A stretch of 18,383 nucleotides of DNA, taken from Clostridia bacterium. GTDB taxonomy: Bacteria; Bacillota; Clostridia; TANB77; CAG-508. The notes under the pieces were generated by a model. That model made no database searches and was not told where the DNA came from. It saw only the letters and a program-made list of their open reading frames with translations. The position numbers and the translations under genes are program-made. How positions within the stretch are numbered: position 1 is the first letter of the stretch; the number at the start of each line of letters is the position of its first letter. This document shows, piece by piece, positions 7,901-15,065 of this stretch. The DNA lies in contig CAAGEF010000195.1 of NCBI GenBank assembly GCA_900768805.1, forward strand, positions 1-18,383. The letters run 5' to 3'.

Positions 7901-10327
7901 AGATTACCAGATAATACATTTACTAAAAATGCTGGAACAAAGGTAACATCTGATATTATCTTCTTGCAGAAAAGAGAAAATTTGACCGATATAATGCCAG
8001 ATTGGGTATATCTTGATAAAGATAGCAATGATATTTCAATAAATAGCTATTTTACTGATAAACCAGAAATGATATTAGGAAATATGGAGATTGTTTCTAC
8101 AGCTTATGGTTATGATTCTACTTGTAAAGCAGATGAAAATCAAAATTTAGAAGAACAATTGAATTATGCAATTACTAATATTCATGGAGAGTTACAAGAT
8201 AACATTATTGAAAATGAAATAGAACAGGAAGATACATCTATTCCAGCTATTCCAAGTGTAAAAAATTTTTCTTATGCAATAATAGATGACAAGATTTATT
8301 TTAGAGAAAATTCACGAATGATTTTACAAGATGATTTACCATTAACAAATCAAAACAGAATAAAAGGTTTAATCGCATTAAGAGAACAAACTAGAGAACT
8401 TATAGATTTACAATTACAAGATCGTTCTGATGAATATATACATATTGCACAAGCAAAATTAAATGAAATATACGATAGATTCACAAAAGAATATGGACTT
8501 ATAAATTCAAGAGCAAATGAAAATGCTTTCTCTAATGATAGTAGTTATTTTCTATTATGCTCACTCGAAAAAATTGATGGAGAAGGCAAATTTGTAGGAA
8601 AAGCTGATATATTCAATAAAAGAACTATAAAAGCTAAAAAACAAATATTGAAAGTCGATACTCCAGATGAGGCTTTAATTCTATCTATACAAGATAAGGC
8701 AAAAGTTGATTTAAACTATATGCAAAAATTATGTGGTATAGATATGGACAAAATGATAAAAAGTCTTGAGGGAGTAATTTTTAATGTTCCAGAATATGGA
8801 GAACCAAACCATTGGGTAACTGCTGATGAATATTTATCTGGAAATGTTAGAGAAAAACTAAAAATTGCTGAAGAATTTGCAAAAGAAGATCCTAGCTTTA
8901 ATATAAATGTAGAAAAATTAAAAGAAGTTATACCAGAGGATTTAACAGCAAGTGAAATTGGTGTTAAGTTAGGCTCTACATGGATACCACCAGAAATAGT
9001 TAGACAATTTATTTTTGAACTACTAGAAACTCCAAGATATAATCAATGGGATATTAAAGTAAAATATTCTAACATAACTGCTGAATGGTATATTGATGGA
9101 AAGAGTGTAGATAGAGATAATGTAAAAGCATATTCTACTTATGGTACACCAAGAATAAATGCTTATAAAATAATAGAGCAAACACTTAATTTAAAAGATG
9201 TAAAAGTATTTGATACTATTATAGATGATGAGGGCAGAAAGCAAAGAGTATTAAATAGAAAAGAAACTGCAATAGCATCAAGTAAACAAGATGCTATAAA
9301 AGAGGCTTTTTTAAATTGGATATGGAATGAACCAGAAAGAAGAAACAAATTAGTAAGACTTTATAATGACAAGTTTAATTCTATAAGACCGAGAGAGTAT
9401 GATGGCTCTCATATAGATTTTGTAGGAATGAATCCAGAAATAAAATTAAGGACACATCAATTAAATGCAGTAGCTCATGTTTTATATGGTAAAAATGTTT
9501 TACTTGCTCACGAAGTAGGTGCTGGAAAAACCTTTGAAATGGTTGCAGCTGCAATGGAAAGTAAAAGATTAGGCTTATGCAATAAGTCTTTATTTGTAGT
9601 TCCAAACCATATTATAGAACAATTTGCTAGTGAGTTTTTACAGCTATATCCAAGTGCAAATATTTTAGTAGCAACTAAAAAAGATTTTGAAACAAAAAAC
9701 AGAAAGAAATTTTGTAGTAGAATAGCAACAGGAGATTTTGACGCAATAATAATAGGACATTCTCAATTTGAAAAAATTCCAATGTCAATTGAAAGACAAA
9801 GATCTATATTAGAGGCACAAATAAATGATATAACAAATGGCATAAGAGAAGAAAAGGAGAAAAAGGGAGAATATTACACTATCAAGCAATTAGAAAAGAC
9901 TAAAAGAGGATTAGAAACAAGACTTGAAAAGCTTAATAAACAAGAAAGAAAAGATGATGTAGTAACTTTTGAAGAATTGGGAATTGATAAATTATTCGTT
10001 GATGAAGCTCACAATTACAAAAACTTATTCTTATATACTAAAATGAGAAATGTTGGAGGAATAGCTCAAACAGAAGCTCAAAAATCTACTGACTTATTTA
10101 TGAAATGTAGATATTTAGATGAGATTACAGGTGGTAAAGGTACTGTCTTTGCAACTGGAACACCAGTAAGTAATTCTATGGCAGAACTTTATACAATGCA
10201 AAGATATTTACAATATGATGATCTAAAGAAAAATGAATTAGAACATTTTGATAATTGGGCAAGTACATTTGGGGAAACTATTACAGCAATAGAACTTGCA
10301 CCAGAACGGAACAGGTTACAGAGCTAA
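4967..10327 (+). CDS. LtrC/ArdC-like N6-methylase and SNF2-like helicase, 5' part of a frameshifted gene
   Basis: Giant DNA-processing protein typical of Tn1549-like conjugative elements; exact role in transfer is not established. Residues 1-85 resemble the ArdC/LtrC N-terminus (SFNEQVLIYAQKPNAT, then KRWVNKGAKGIALI). Residues about 280-397 are a polar S/N/R/E-rich linker that overlaps tnpV in another frame. An N6-adenine methylase domain follows: AdoMet motif EPSCGTGNF at about 846 and catalytic-type NVPF at about 910. Helicase lobe 1 has Walker A VGAGKT (about 1517), DEAH (about 1679) and ATGTPVSNS (about 1730). After LAPE an extra C at 10307 shifts the frame and translation stops at 10327 after 1786 residues, losing lobe 2. 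Repaired, the protein would be about 2322 residues. Start ATG overlaps the previous stop and follows GGAGAGGAGG. The methylase could still work; the helicase should not. Confidence 0.9.
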   Translation: MPSKYQLVNEMANDALKEITSSSENWIKFLQTASNNYKYSFNEQVLIYAQKPNATACADIETWNKRLKRWVNKGAKGIALISIENGRNILRHVFDISDTHSGINQELKLWEVRPSYENGLIETLENSFGNLEIKDNLAEAIYSSSSNLVEDNFQDYLVDLKEVVENSSLQGLNDEELESFFKGLLVNSISYMTMKRCGIEPMEHFNLSDFELIKQFDSKRVVSRLGAAISDIAEQELREIYSSVRNFEKSTNYINRTFVNNQKTNYHVNENKNNEGRNDYERVNIQTNGRLSNTTSSITKNGENATREILKNEGEILKGEQKRTIRGIDARWQNGRTFRRNRGNSSNQIETTNQTISRESSSKRRNEESRSNGLGTSNELNTKSSRRNDNNRVDLQLNLFTDSYIPPIKNLPSVEEQINNIQAQAEVENTSAFEFTQKVIDDVLLEGSHFADGKFRIYRLFQESYFTEDNITFLKKEYGEGGGGVRNYENLDEWHNAKGIRLTFGLKENAPETLLTWSKVEKRIKELVNADIYLNSNEKEEYQKWLNEEYENQKWMYDARINPDQKQVVVDEENQDIQNIEKNYKLSNGNYFHLHTNDEGYYYAIYNNFGTEIDGGLLEYSEIDNTKQSELDIRKRLADFTDIEELAKENLREVSQEFIDNLESGVIAEEVGNAVLEKVENDAINVVNELKEKDIEQAQNVLNLFKAREENGKPLDRDEYYKKQEKINYHIDNNSLGEGTPKEKVRRNIDAIKLLKKLEDENRLANKEEQEILSKYVGWGGLPDVFDENKTNWSEEYHELKELLTDKEYSSARASTLTAFYTPPIVIKAIYKTLQNMGLEQANILEPSCGTGNFLGMLPEEMQNSKLYGIELDSISGRIAKQLYQKADIRIEGYEKADLPDSFFDVAIGNVPFGDFKVNDSRYAKNNFLIHDYFFAKTLDKVRPNGVIAFITSKGTMDKASPEVRKYIAQRAELLGAIRLPDNTFTKNAGTKVTSDIIFLQKRENLTDIMPDWVYLDKDSNDISINSYFTDKPEMILGNMEIVSTAYGYDSTCKADENQNLEEQLNYAITNIHGELQDNIIENEIEQEDTSIPAIPSVKNFSYAIIDDKIYFRENSRMILQDDLPLTNQNRIKGLIALREQTRELIDLQLQDRSDEYIHIAQAKLNEIYDRFTKEYGLINSRANENAFSNDSSYFLLCSLEKIDGEGKFVGKADIFNKRTIKAKKQILKVDTPDEALILSIQDKAKVDLNYMQKLCGIDMDKMIKSLEGVIFNVPEYGEPNHWVTADEYLSGNVREKLKIAEEFAKEDPSFNINVEKLKEVIPEDLTASEIGVKLGSTWIPPEIVRQFIFELLETPRYNQWDIKVKYSNITAEWYIDGKSVDRDNVKAYSTYGTPRINAYKIIEQTLNLKDVKVFDTIIDDEGRKQRVLNRKETAIASSKQDAIKEAFLNWIWNEPERRNKLVRLYNDKFNSIRPREYDGSHIDFVGMNPEIKLRTHQLNAVAHVLYGKNVLLAHEVGAGKTFEMVAAAMESKRLGLCNKSLFVVPNHIIEQFASEFLQLYPSANILVATKKDFETKNRKKFCSRIATGDFDAIIIGHSQFEKIPMSIERQRSILEAQINDITNGIREEKEKKGEYYTIKQLEKTKRGLETRLEKLNKQERKDDVVTFEELGIDKLFVDEAHNYKNLFLYTKMRNVGGIAQTEAQKSTDLFMKCRYLDEITGGKGTVFATGTPVSNSMAELYTMQRYLQYDDLKKNELEHFDNWASTFGETITAIELAPERNRLQS
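5805..6158 (+). CDS. tnpV: TnpV-family protein nested out of frame inside the helicase gene
   Basis: A 117-residue protein lying wholly inside the methylase/helicase gene, in the +1 frame relative to it. It matches the TnpV family as I recall it: start MKELTYKQMGDYQIP, then GRFSRMREKYLKENKKGLY, a LDGKMEEHLGEIEETA helix, ADQMGWVQAMNSIRNQAEE and a final ELIYN. TnpV is encoded by mobile elements such as Tn4451; its function is poorly defined. The open frame begins at 5772, but ATG 5805 is chosen because AAGGGAG (5790-5796) sits eight bases upstream and because the family starts MKEL. Codons look like those of neighbouring genes, whereas the other frame gives a low-complexity polar linker. It is therefore very likely a real gene, and probably translated internally from the long mRNA. 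Confidence 0.8.
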   Translation: MKELTYKQMGDYQIPQVALPKTEKMPQGRFSRMREKYLKENKKGLYEELMLDGKMEEHLGEIEETAQIRLKLLIKQLAEKAQVNEEMKRADQMGWVQAMNSIRNQAEEMIITELIYN

Positions 10328-11936
10328 AACAAGATTTGCAAAATTTCATAATCTACCAGAGCTAATGTCAATGTTCAAACAAGTAGCTGATATACAAACA
10401 GCTGAAACATTAAATTTACCTACTCCAGATTTTGAGAATATAAATGTTGTTGTAAAACCTAGCGATATACAGCAAGATATGGTACAAAGTCTTGGAGATA
10501 GAGCAGAAAATATAAGAAATGGTGGAGTAGATGCTTCCATAGATAATATGTTAAAGATTACTAACGAAGGAAGAAAGTTAGCACTAGACCAAAGACTTAT
10601 AAATCCTTTATTACCAGATGCAGAAAGTAGCAAAGTAAAATCTTGTTTAGATAATATTTATAAGATATGGGAAGAAAATACAGATAAAAAATCTACTCAA
10701 ATGGTATTTTGTGATTTATCTACTCCAAAAGACTTAAAAGGATTTGAAAAAGAAGAATTTACAGATGTATATAATGAATTAAAGAAAAAGCTAGTTGAAA
10801 AAGGTATTCCACAAAATGAAATCGCTTTTATTCATGAGGCAGATACAGAGGCTAAAAAGAAAGAGGTATTTGGTAAAGTAAGACGAGGAGAAGTAAGAAT
10901 TTTAATGGGTTCTACTCAAAAAATGGGAGCTGGAACAAATGTACAAGACAAGCTAATAGCTATGCACCATTTAGACTGTGCGTGGAAACCATCAGATCTA
11001 ACTCAAAGAAATGGTCGTATGATTAGACAAGGAAATGAAAATGAAAAAGTATTTGTTTATTCTTATGTAACAGAGAAAACATTTGATAGCTATATGTATC
11101 AATTAGTAGAGCAAAAGCAAAAATTTATATCACAAATAATGACATCAAAGACTCCAGCAAGATCTATGGAAGATATAGATGATAAAGCACTAACTTATGG
11201 GGAAATTAAAGCATTAGCAACAGGTAATCCATTGATATTAGAAAAAACTGAATTAGATACTGAAGTTTCTAAACTAAAACTATTAAGGCAAGAATTTATG
11301 AACCAAAGATATACTTTACAAGATAAAGTTATTAAATATTTTCCAGAAGAAATTGCAAGATTAAATAATAAGATTGAAGCTATGGAAGAAGATACAATTT
11401 GGTTAGATGAGCATACTAAACCTAACAAAGATGGATTTTCTTCAATGAAAATAGAAGATACTTTATATACTGAAAAACAAGATGCAGGTAAGAAATTATT
11501 AGAATGTGTACAAACTTTAAAAAGCATGGAAGTTAAGGAAATTGGAGAATATAGAGGTTTCAAAATGGAAATTAGCTTTGATTCATTTAGCAAAAATATA
11601 AAATTAAAATTGAAAAATAAATTTAGTTATTCATTAGATTTGGGAACTGACACAAATGGTAATATAACTAGAATAAATAATTGTTTAGAAAATATAGCAA
11701 GAGATATACCACATGAAAGGGAAAAATTGGACAATACTAATTTTCAATTGGAAAATGCAAAAAATGAAATACAAAAAGAGTTTCCAAAAGAACAAGAGTT
11801 AAAAGAAAAATTGCAGAAGCTAGACGAAATAAATGCAGCGTTAAAAATAAATGATAATGATCATGAAATGTTTGGAGATGAACAAGAAGAAAAAGAAGAT
11901 AAATCTCTAGATAAAAAATCGCCAGAGCGTTGTTAA
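10296..11936 (+). pseudogene. 3' part of the frameshifted helicase (lobe 2 and C-terminal tail)
   Basis: Continuation of the upstream gene after the extra C at 10307; true homology starts at GTGYRAKTRF. It holds helicase lobe 2: TQKMGAGTNVQDKL (motif V region) and QRNGRMIRQGN with two arginines (motif VI, codons from 11004), then a long charged C-terminal part with probable coiled coil (KLKLLRQEFMNQRY to KLQKLDEINAAL). The nominal start is a TTG at 10296 that lies inside the upstream frame and has no ribosome binding site, so it is not an independent gene. Without lobe 1 it cannot be a helicase. It ends at TAA 11934-11936 with a polar acidic tail. A bidirectional-looking hairpin and tetR follow on the other strand. 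Confidence 0.85.
10304..10311 (+). other. Single-base frameshift site in the methylase/helicase gene
   Basis: The bases CCAGAACGGAACAGG read LAPE then R-N-R in the upstream frame and soon hit a stop. Deleting the C at 10307 gives CCA GAA GGA ACA GGT, that is P-E-G-T-G, followed by YRAKTRFAKF, the continuation expected for this family. There is no homopolymer and no slippery heptamer here, so programmed frameshifting is unlikely. A mutation or an assembly error are the two options. Confidence 0.85.
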
Positions 11937-11958
11937 AATATGTTACTTATGATATAAT
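11930..11958 (+). promoter_or_regulatory. Orphan extended -10 promoter directly after the helicase gene
   Basis: TTGTTA (11930-11935), a 17-bp spacer, and TGATATAAT (11950-11958) form a near-ideal extended -10 promoter. Bases 11941-11958 match 12615-12632, the promoter of the hydrolase genes, at 17 of 18 positions, including a TGTTAC box. No rightward gene follows; the only product would be a short RNA ending at the hairpin at 12021-12048. Confidence 0.55.
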
Positions 11959-11964
11959 TTGCCC

Positions 11965-12048
11965 ATAAAATAGTAATTTGTCTTGATGTTCACAGTAGGT
12001 AATATTACGTACAAATTTATAGGAGATAGCAATTAACTATCTCCTTTT
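11965..12048 (+). ncRNA. Candidate short structured RNA, about 85 bases
   Basis: A rightward promoter at 11930-11958 and an intrinsic terminator at 12021-12048 enclose a stretch with no open frame of note. AATTTGT near 11975 can pair with ACAAATT near 12011-12017, enclosing the palindrome GTAATATTAC. It could be a small RNA, a leftover leader of a lost gene, or transcription opposing tetR. No known RNA family was recognised. Confidence 0.3.
12021..12048 (+). terminator. Intrinsic terminator shared by the convergent helicase and tetR ends
   Basis: AGGAGATAG (12021-12029) pairs perfectly with CTATCTCCT (12037-12045) around a 7-base loop, with TTTT after it on the plus strand. The tetR stop codon (12033-12035) lies in the loop, so the arms include the last tetR codons. 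The minus-strand side has a poor T-run, so it should act mainly rightward. Confidence 0.75.
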
Positions 12049-12542
12049 AAAATATAAAAATCATTAAACATTTCAGCTAATTCTTGAGGTGTTTCCTTGC
12101 AATTATTCTTAATCCAATAGTAGTAGGTATTATACAAACCACCTGAAATAAAAGCATAATGATATTTATCTACTTTATTAGTAGATTTTGTAAAGAAAAT
12201 TCTATTGAACTCATCTTCAAGAAAATAAAAAATGTTAGCCATATAAAGTAATATTCCTATGTCTTTATTATTTTCAAGATGAGTAAATAGTTTAATAATA
12301 TAGTTTTTAAAATCATTTGGATTATATAAAATATTACTGGTTTTAATAAAATCATCAGTAATATTATTTAAAAGATTTTTTATGATTTCTTCTTTACTAT
12401 TAAAATTACGATAAAAAGTAACTCTTGTAACTCCAGCTTTATTTGCAATATCAGTAACTGTAATATCTTCAAAACTATGTTTTTTTAGAAGTTGTAGTAA
12501 AGCTTCCGTAATATAATCTTTTGCTAATTTTTTATTATTCAA
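12033..12542 (-). CDS. TetR/AcrR-family transcriptional repressor
   Basis: A 169-residue one-component regulator. The N-terminal DNA-binding domain is clear: ITEALLQLLKKHSFEDITV, then DIANKAGVTRVTFYRNFNSK, the helix-turn-helix signature at about residues 26-50. The C-terminal ligand part (SGGLYNTYYYWIKNN, then PQELAEMFNDF) is of the short TetR_C type; the inducer is unknown. The start is TTG at 12540-12542, with a G-rich AAAGGGGGA about 11 bases upstream; no in-frame ATG fits the domain start better. The gene is divergent from the membrane peptide and hydrolase genes, and an inverted repeat overlaps its own start codon, so autorepression and control of the divergent promoter are likely. Length is slightly below the usual 190-200 residues but looks complete. 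Confidence 0.88.
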   Translation of the reverse strand: MNNKKLAKDYITEALLQLLKKHSFEDITVTDIANKAGVTRVTFYRNFNSKEEIIKNLLNNITDDFIKTSNILYNPNDFKNYIIKLFTHLENNKDIGILLYMANIFYFLEDEFNRIFFTKSTNKVDKYHYAFISGGLYNTYYYWIKNNCKETPQELAEMFNDFYILKGDS

Positions 12543-12570
12543 TGTTACACTTTCCCCCTTTGTGTAACAT
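12542..12570. promoter_or_regulatory. Inverted-repeat operator at the tetR start
   Basis: ATGTTACAC (12542-12550) and GTGTAACAT (12562-12570) are perfect 9-bp inverted arms separated by 11 bp, so the arm centres are 20 bp apart, about two helical turns. This suits a TetR-type dimer or pair of dimers. The left arm overlaps the tetR start codon and the spacer holds its ribosome binding site, so binding would block tetR expression. Confidence 0.65.
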
Positions 12571-12602
12571 CTTGACTTTAGGATATTGCGAATTTTGTTA
12601 GC

Positions 12603-12632
12603 TTATGTTACACTTGTTACATATGATATAAT
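12603..12632 (+). promoter_or_regulatory. Promoter of the hydrolase genes overlapped by TGTTACA boxes
   Basis: Extended -10 TGATATAAT lies at 12624-12632; the -35 region (about 12603-12609) is weak. Two TGTTACA boxes (12606-12612 and 12615-12621, 9 bp apart) cover the -35 and spacer. They repeat the core of the inverted repeat at 12542-12570, so the divergent TetR-family protein probably represses this promoter. Confidence 0.6.
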
Positions 12633-12663
12633 ATTTTTTTTAAAAAGTCAAGGAGGTATGAAT

Positions 12664-12795
12664 ATGTTTGACAAGAAAAGAATTATTATTCTTATTGTTA
12701 TTGTAGTTTTAGGAATTATTTTAGGTCGTTTAGCAGTTAGAGCATTTATGAATTTACTAATAGGTGGAACATTGTTTGGAGGTAATATATTATGA
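12664..12795 (+). CDS. Small single-span membrane protein, 43 residues
   Basis: A tiny hydrophobic protein: MFDKKR, then a run of I/L/V (IIILIVIVVLGIILG) that makes one membrane span, followed by RLAVRAFMNLLIGGTLFGG. The positive N-terminus suggests a cytoplasmic start. The open frame extends back to 12586, but the ATG at 12664 is chosen because AAGGAGG (12650-12656) lies seven bases upstream; the ATG at 12658 is too close. It is the first gene after the TetR-controlled promoter, and its stop overlaps the next start (ATGA at 12792-12795), so it is translationally coupled to the first hydrolase. It may be a partner or stability factor of the membrane-anchored hydrolase; this is inference. Confidence 0.65.
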   Translation: MFDKKRIIILIVIVVLGIILGRLAVRAFMNLLIGGTLFGGNIL

Positions 12796-13772
12796 GTGAA
12801 AAGAAAAGAGGAAAAGGAATGTTCATATTTGTATGTATTTTAGTATTTATTTTAGCATTTATATTTGGGGTTATTAGTAAATTTGCTATTCAACCTGCAT
12901 GGAAAAGAGGATATTCTTTAAAATGGTCTGATGAAATCGGTACAAAAATATCTGATGTATCATATGATTCAGGAGAGGCAAATAAATTTGATTTGTATTT
13001 ACCAAAAGATAATACAAAAAATAATTATGGATTAGTTGTATATCTTCATGCAGGTGGATTTACATCTGGCGATAAAGCTGATGATGAAGATATGTTAGCA
13101 TGGTTAACTTCAAAAGGTTATGTTGCGGCAGGTATTAATTATACATTAAGAACAGATGATAATGATAAAAGTGTTTTATCACAATCAAATGAAATTAAAA
13201 GTGCAATTCCAGTTGTAATAGAAGAAGCTAAAAAACATGGATATAATATTGATAAATTAACAATGGCAGGTGGATCTGCAGGACATTGCTTAGCCATGAT
13301 TTATGCTTACAGAGATGCAAAAGAATCTCCAGTTCCTGTAGTATTTACTTTTGGAGCAGTAGGTCCATCAAGTTTCTTTAGAGAAGATTGGGGTAATTAT
13401 GGATTAGATAAAGATACAGATGAAGCGATTGAAGCTGCAGCAGAATTATTTGGCATTATGGGAGGAGTTGAAATAACTACAGATATGATAAAAGATGGTT
13501 CATATCTAGAATTAATGAAACCAGTATCAGCTTATGCCTGGATAGACGAAAATTCTGTTCCAACAGTAGTTGCCTATGGTAAATATGATAAAGTTCAGCC
13601 ATATAAAGGCTCTTTAAGATTAAAAAAAGCATTAGAAGATAATAGTATTGACTTTAAGTATTTTGAATTACCACATTCAGGACATGGACTTCAAAATGAT
13701 GATAAAATTTCAAAACAATGGATGGAAGAAGTTGAGAAATATTTAAATAAATATATGCCTGTAGAAAAATAG
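12792..13772 (+). CDS. Membrane-anchored alpha/beta hydrolase (esterase/lipase-like)
   Basis: A 326-residue serine hydrolase held outside the membrane by an N-terminal anchor (residues about 9-32, MFIFVCILVFILAFIFGVIS). The catalytic parts are all visible: oxyanion segment YLHAGGF (His 86), nucleophile elbow GGSAGH (Ser 162), acid in YGKYDKV (Asp 266) and HSGHGL with the likely catalytic His 298. HAGGF in place of HGGG puts it near the hormone-sensitive-lipase/carboxylesterase group. The substrate is unknown; short acyl esters or envelope lipids are plausible. GGAGGT lies eight bases before the ATG, and the start overlaps the upstream stop. It is followed 13 bases later by a second anchored hydrolase, and both should be under the TetR-controlled promoter. 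Confidence 0.87.
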   Translation: MSEKKRGKGMFIFVCILVFILAFIFGVISKFAIQPAWKRGYSLKWSDEIGTKISDVSYDSGEANKFDLYLPKDNTKNNYGLVVYLHAGGFTSGDKADDEDMLAWLTSKGYVAAGINYTLRTDDNDKSVLSQSNEIKSAIPVVIEEAKKHGYNIDKLTMAGGSAGHCLAMIYAYRDAKESPVPVVFTFGAVGPSSFFREDWGNYGLDKDTDEAIEAAAELFGIMGGVEITTDMIKDGSYLELMKPVSAYAWIDENSVPTVVAYGKYDKVQPYKGSLRLKKALEDNSIDFKYFELPHSGHGLQNDDKISKQWMEEVEKYLNKYMPVEK

Positions 13773-13785
13773 TAAGGAATATAGT

Positions 13786-14865
13786 ATGAAGAAAAAAAAT
13801 AAAATTATAATGATAATATTAGCAATATTTGTAATTGCTATTACCGTTGCTACTACTGTATTTTTTAAGATTTTGAATTCTTCAAATGGTCCAGTAGTAG
13901 ATTATGATAAAAGAATTTTAATTTGGAATTCAGTAGTAGGAAATAGCAACAAATCAAAGCTAGATGACATGAATATTAACTATAAAAATAAAAGCCTTGG
14001 TTTAGCTACCTTGAAATTTATAAAAAATATAGTTGGAACTGAATATAAAGATGAAGAACAAGTAATAGATACATTTACTTATTTACATGAAATAAAAGGT
14101 GGACATGAGAAGGAAACATATGAAGATGAACCTTATATAATTCCCTATATTGTTGAAAAAAGTAAGGGTGCAATAATAGTTATTCCAGGTGGCGGATTTG
14201 CTTATAAAAGCATGGATGGTGCAACAAGTGAGGGAAAAGATATTGCTTTAGAACTTAATAAAGCTGGATATAGTGCTTTTGTTCTGCATTATCGTTCAAA
14301 TCCTTATGAATATCCGATTCCACAATTAGATGTTCAACGTACAGTTCGTTATTTGCGTTATCACGCAGAAGATTATGGAATAAGTCCAGAAAAGATAGGT
14401 ATGATTGGTTTTTCAGCAGGTGGAAATCAAGTAGGAACTTATATAAATATTATAATGGGCAACAATCTTTTCCCAGAAGATTATATTCTAGATGAAATTG
14501 ACAATGTAGATGATACTGTTATTGCTCCAGCAATGATTTATCCTGCGTTAACATATAACTATAATGTACCAATGTTATTTTCTATGTTTGATGATGAAGA
14601 TGTAAGAAATGAAAGTAAAAGAAAAGAATTACTTAATATGATGGATTTAAAGCAACACATAAATACTGATATAAAAAAGCAATTTGTTAGTTATGGTACT
14701 AAAGATGGTATGGTAGGAATGGATGGAGCAATTTCATATATAAATAGTGTAAAAGATAAAAATATGTCCGTTACAGTATCTATTGTTGAAGGAAAAGATC
14801 ATGGATATACTTTTGAAAATTACAAAGATGCATACATTAACTGGCTTAATGAAGTAATGAACTGA
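13786..14865 (+). CDS. Second membrane-anchored alpha/beta hydrolase (acetyl-esterase-like)
   Basis: A 359-residue protein with an N-terminal membrane anchor (residues about 6-28, IIMIILAIFVIAITVATTVFF) and an outside catalytic domain. The oxyanion segment is IPGGGFAY (from about residue 133), the nucleophile is Ser 210 in GFSAGG, the acid is Asp 307 in YGTKDGMV and the base is His 339 in GKDHGY. The segment from VVDYDKRI to about residue 115 is an extra N-terminal region. The pattern resembles the esterases often annotated as xylan acetyl-esterase or acetyl esterase, but natural substrates are not predictable. It differs a lot from the previous hydrolase, so the two are not a recent duplication. 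AAGGA lies seven bases before the ATG, and it is in the same operon as its neighbour. Confidence 0.87.
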   Translation: MKKKNKIIMIILAIFVIAITVATTVFFKILNSSNGPVVDYDKRILIWNSVVGNSNKSKLDDMNINYKNKSLGLATLKFIKNIVGTEYKDEEQVIDTFTYLHEIKGGHEKETYEDEPYIIPYIVEKSKGAIIVIPGGGFAYKSMDGATSEGKDIALELNKAGYSAFVLHYRSNPYEYPIPQLDVQRTVRYLRYHAEDYGISPEKIGMIGFSAGGNQVGTYINIIMGNNLFPEDYILDEIDNVDDTVIAPAMIYPALTYNYNVPMLFSMFDDEDVRNESKRKELLNMMDLKQHINTDIKKQFVSYGTKDGMVGMDGAISYINSVKDKNMSVTVSIVEGKDHGYTFENYKDAYINWLNEVMN

Positions 14866-14993
14866 TATCTACTAACAAAATTGGAAGTAAAAATAAATTT
14901 GTCGAAATACCATATTCCGATTATGGAACGATTGGAAATCCTTCTCTTATAAGAAGTTTCCTTAAAGATATTGATGGTATGTCAGTAAAATAA
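14853..14993 (+). pseudogene. Possible tail of a lost alpha/beta hydrolase gene
   Basis: Directly after the second hydrolase, an open stretch in another frame (codons from 14853 to TAA 14991-14993) reads as a protein-like tail: NKFVEIPYSDYGTIGNPSL, then RSFLKDIDGMSVK. It has no start codon or ribosome binding site. The shape VEIPxSxxGTI followed by a short helix resembles the C-terminus of some alpha/beta hydrolases, with Tyr where the catalytic His would be. Likely a remnant left by a deletion; evidence is thin. Confidence 0.3.
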
Positions 14994-15065
14994 AAGTTTA
15001 AGATTAATTGTATTATATTCAAACAAAAGATATTAATAAAACTATAAAAGGAGAAGATGTGAAAC

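Noticed and set aside
7762..8028. Minus-strand open frames inside the large genes (also near 1648, 1889, 5431, 9163, 9381, 10346, 11195, 16563, 16880)
   Set aside because: They mirror well-supported genes, lack ribosome binding sites, and give low-complexity L/S/F/I-rich products typical of antisense shadows.
10296..10330. TTG-initiated separate gene for the helicase C-terminal half
   Set aside because: The TTG lies inside the upstream frame, has no ribosome binding site, and removing one C joins both halves into the expected protein.
11937..12020. Attachment site or end of the element just after the helicase gene
   Set aside because: No recombinase gene, tRNA end or long direct repeat was found; the only repeat is the promoter copy, which regulation explains better.
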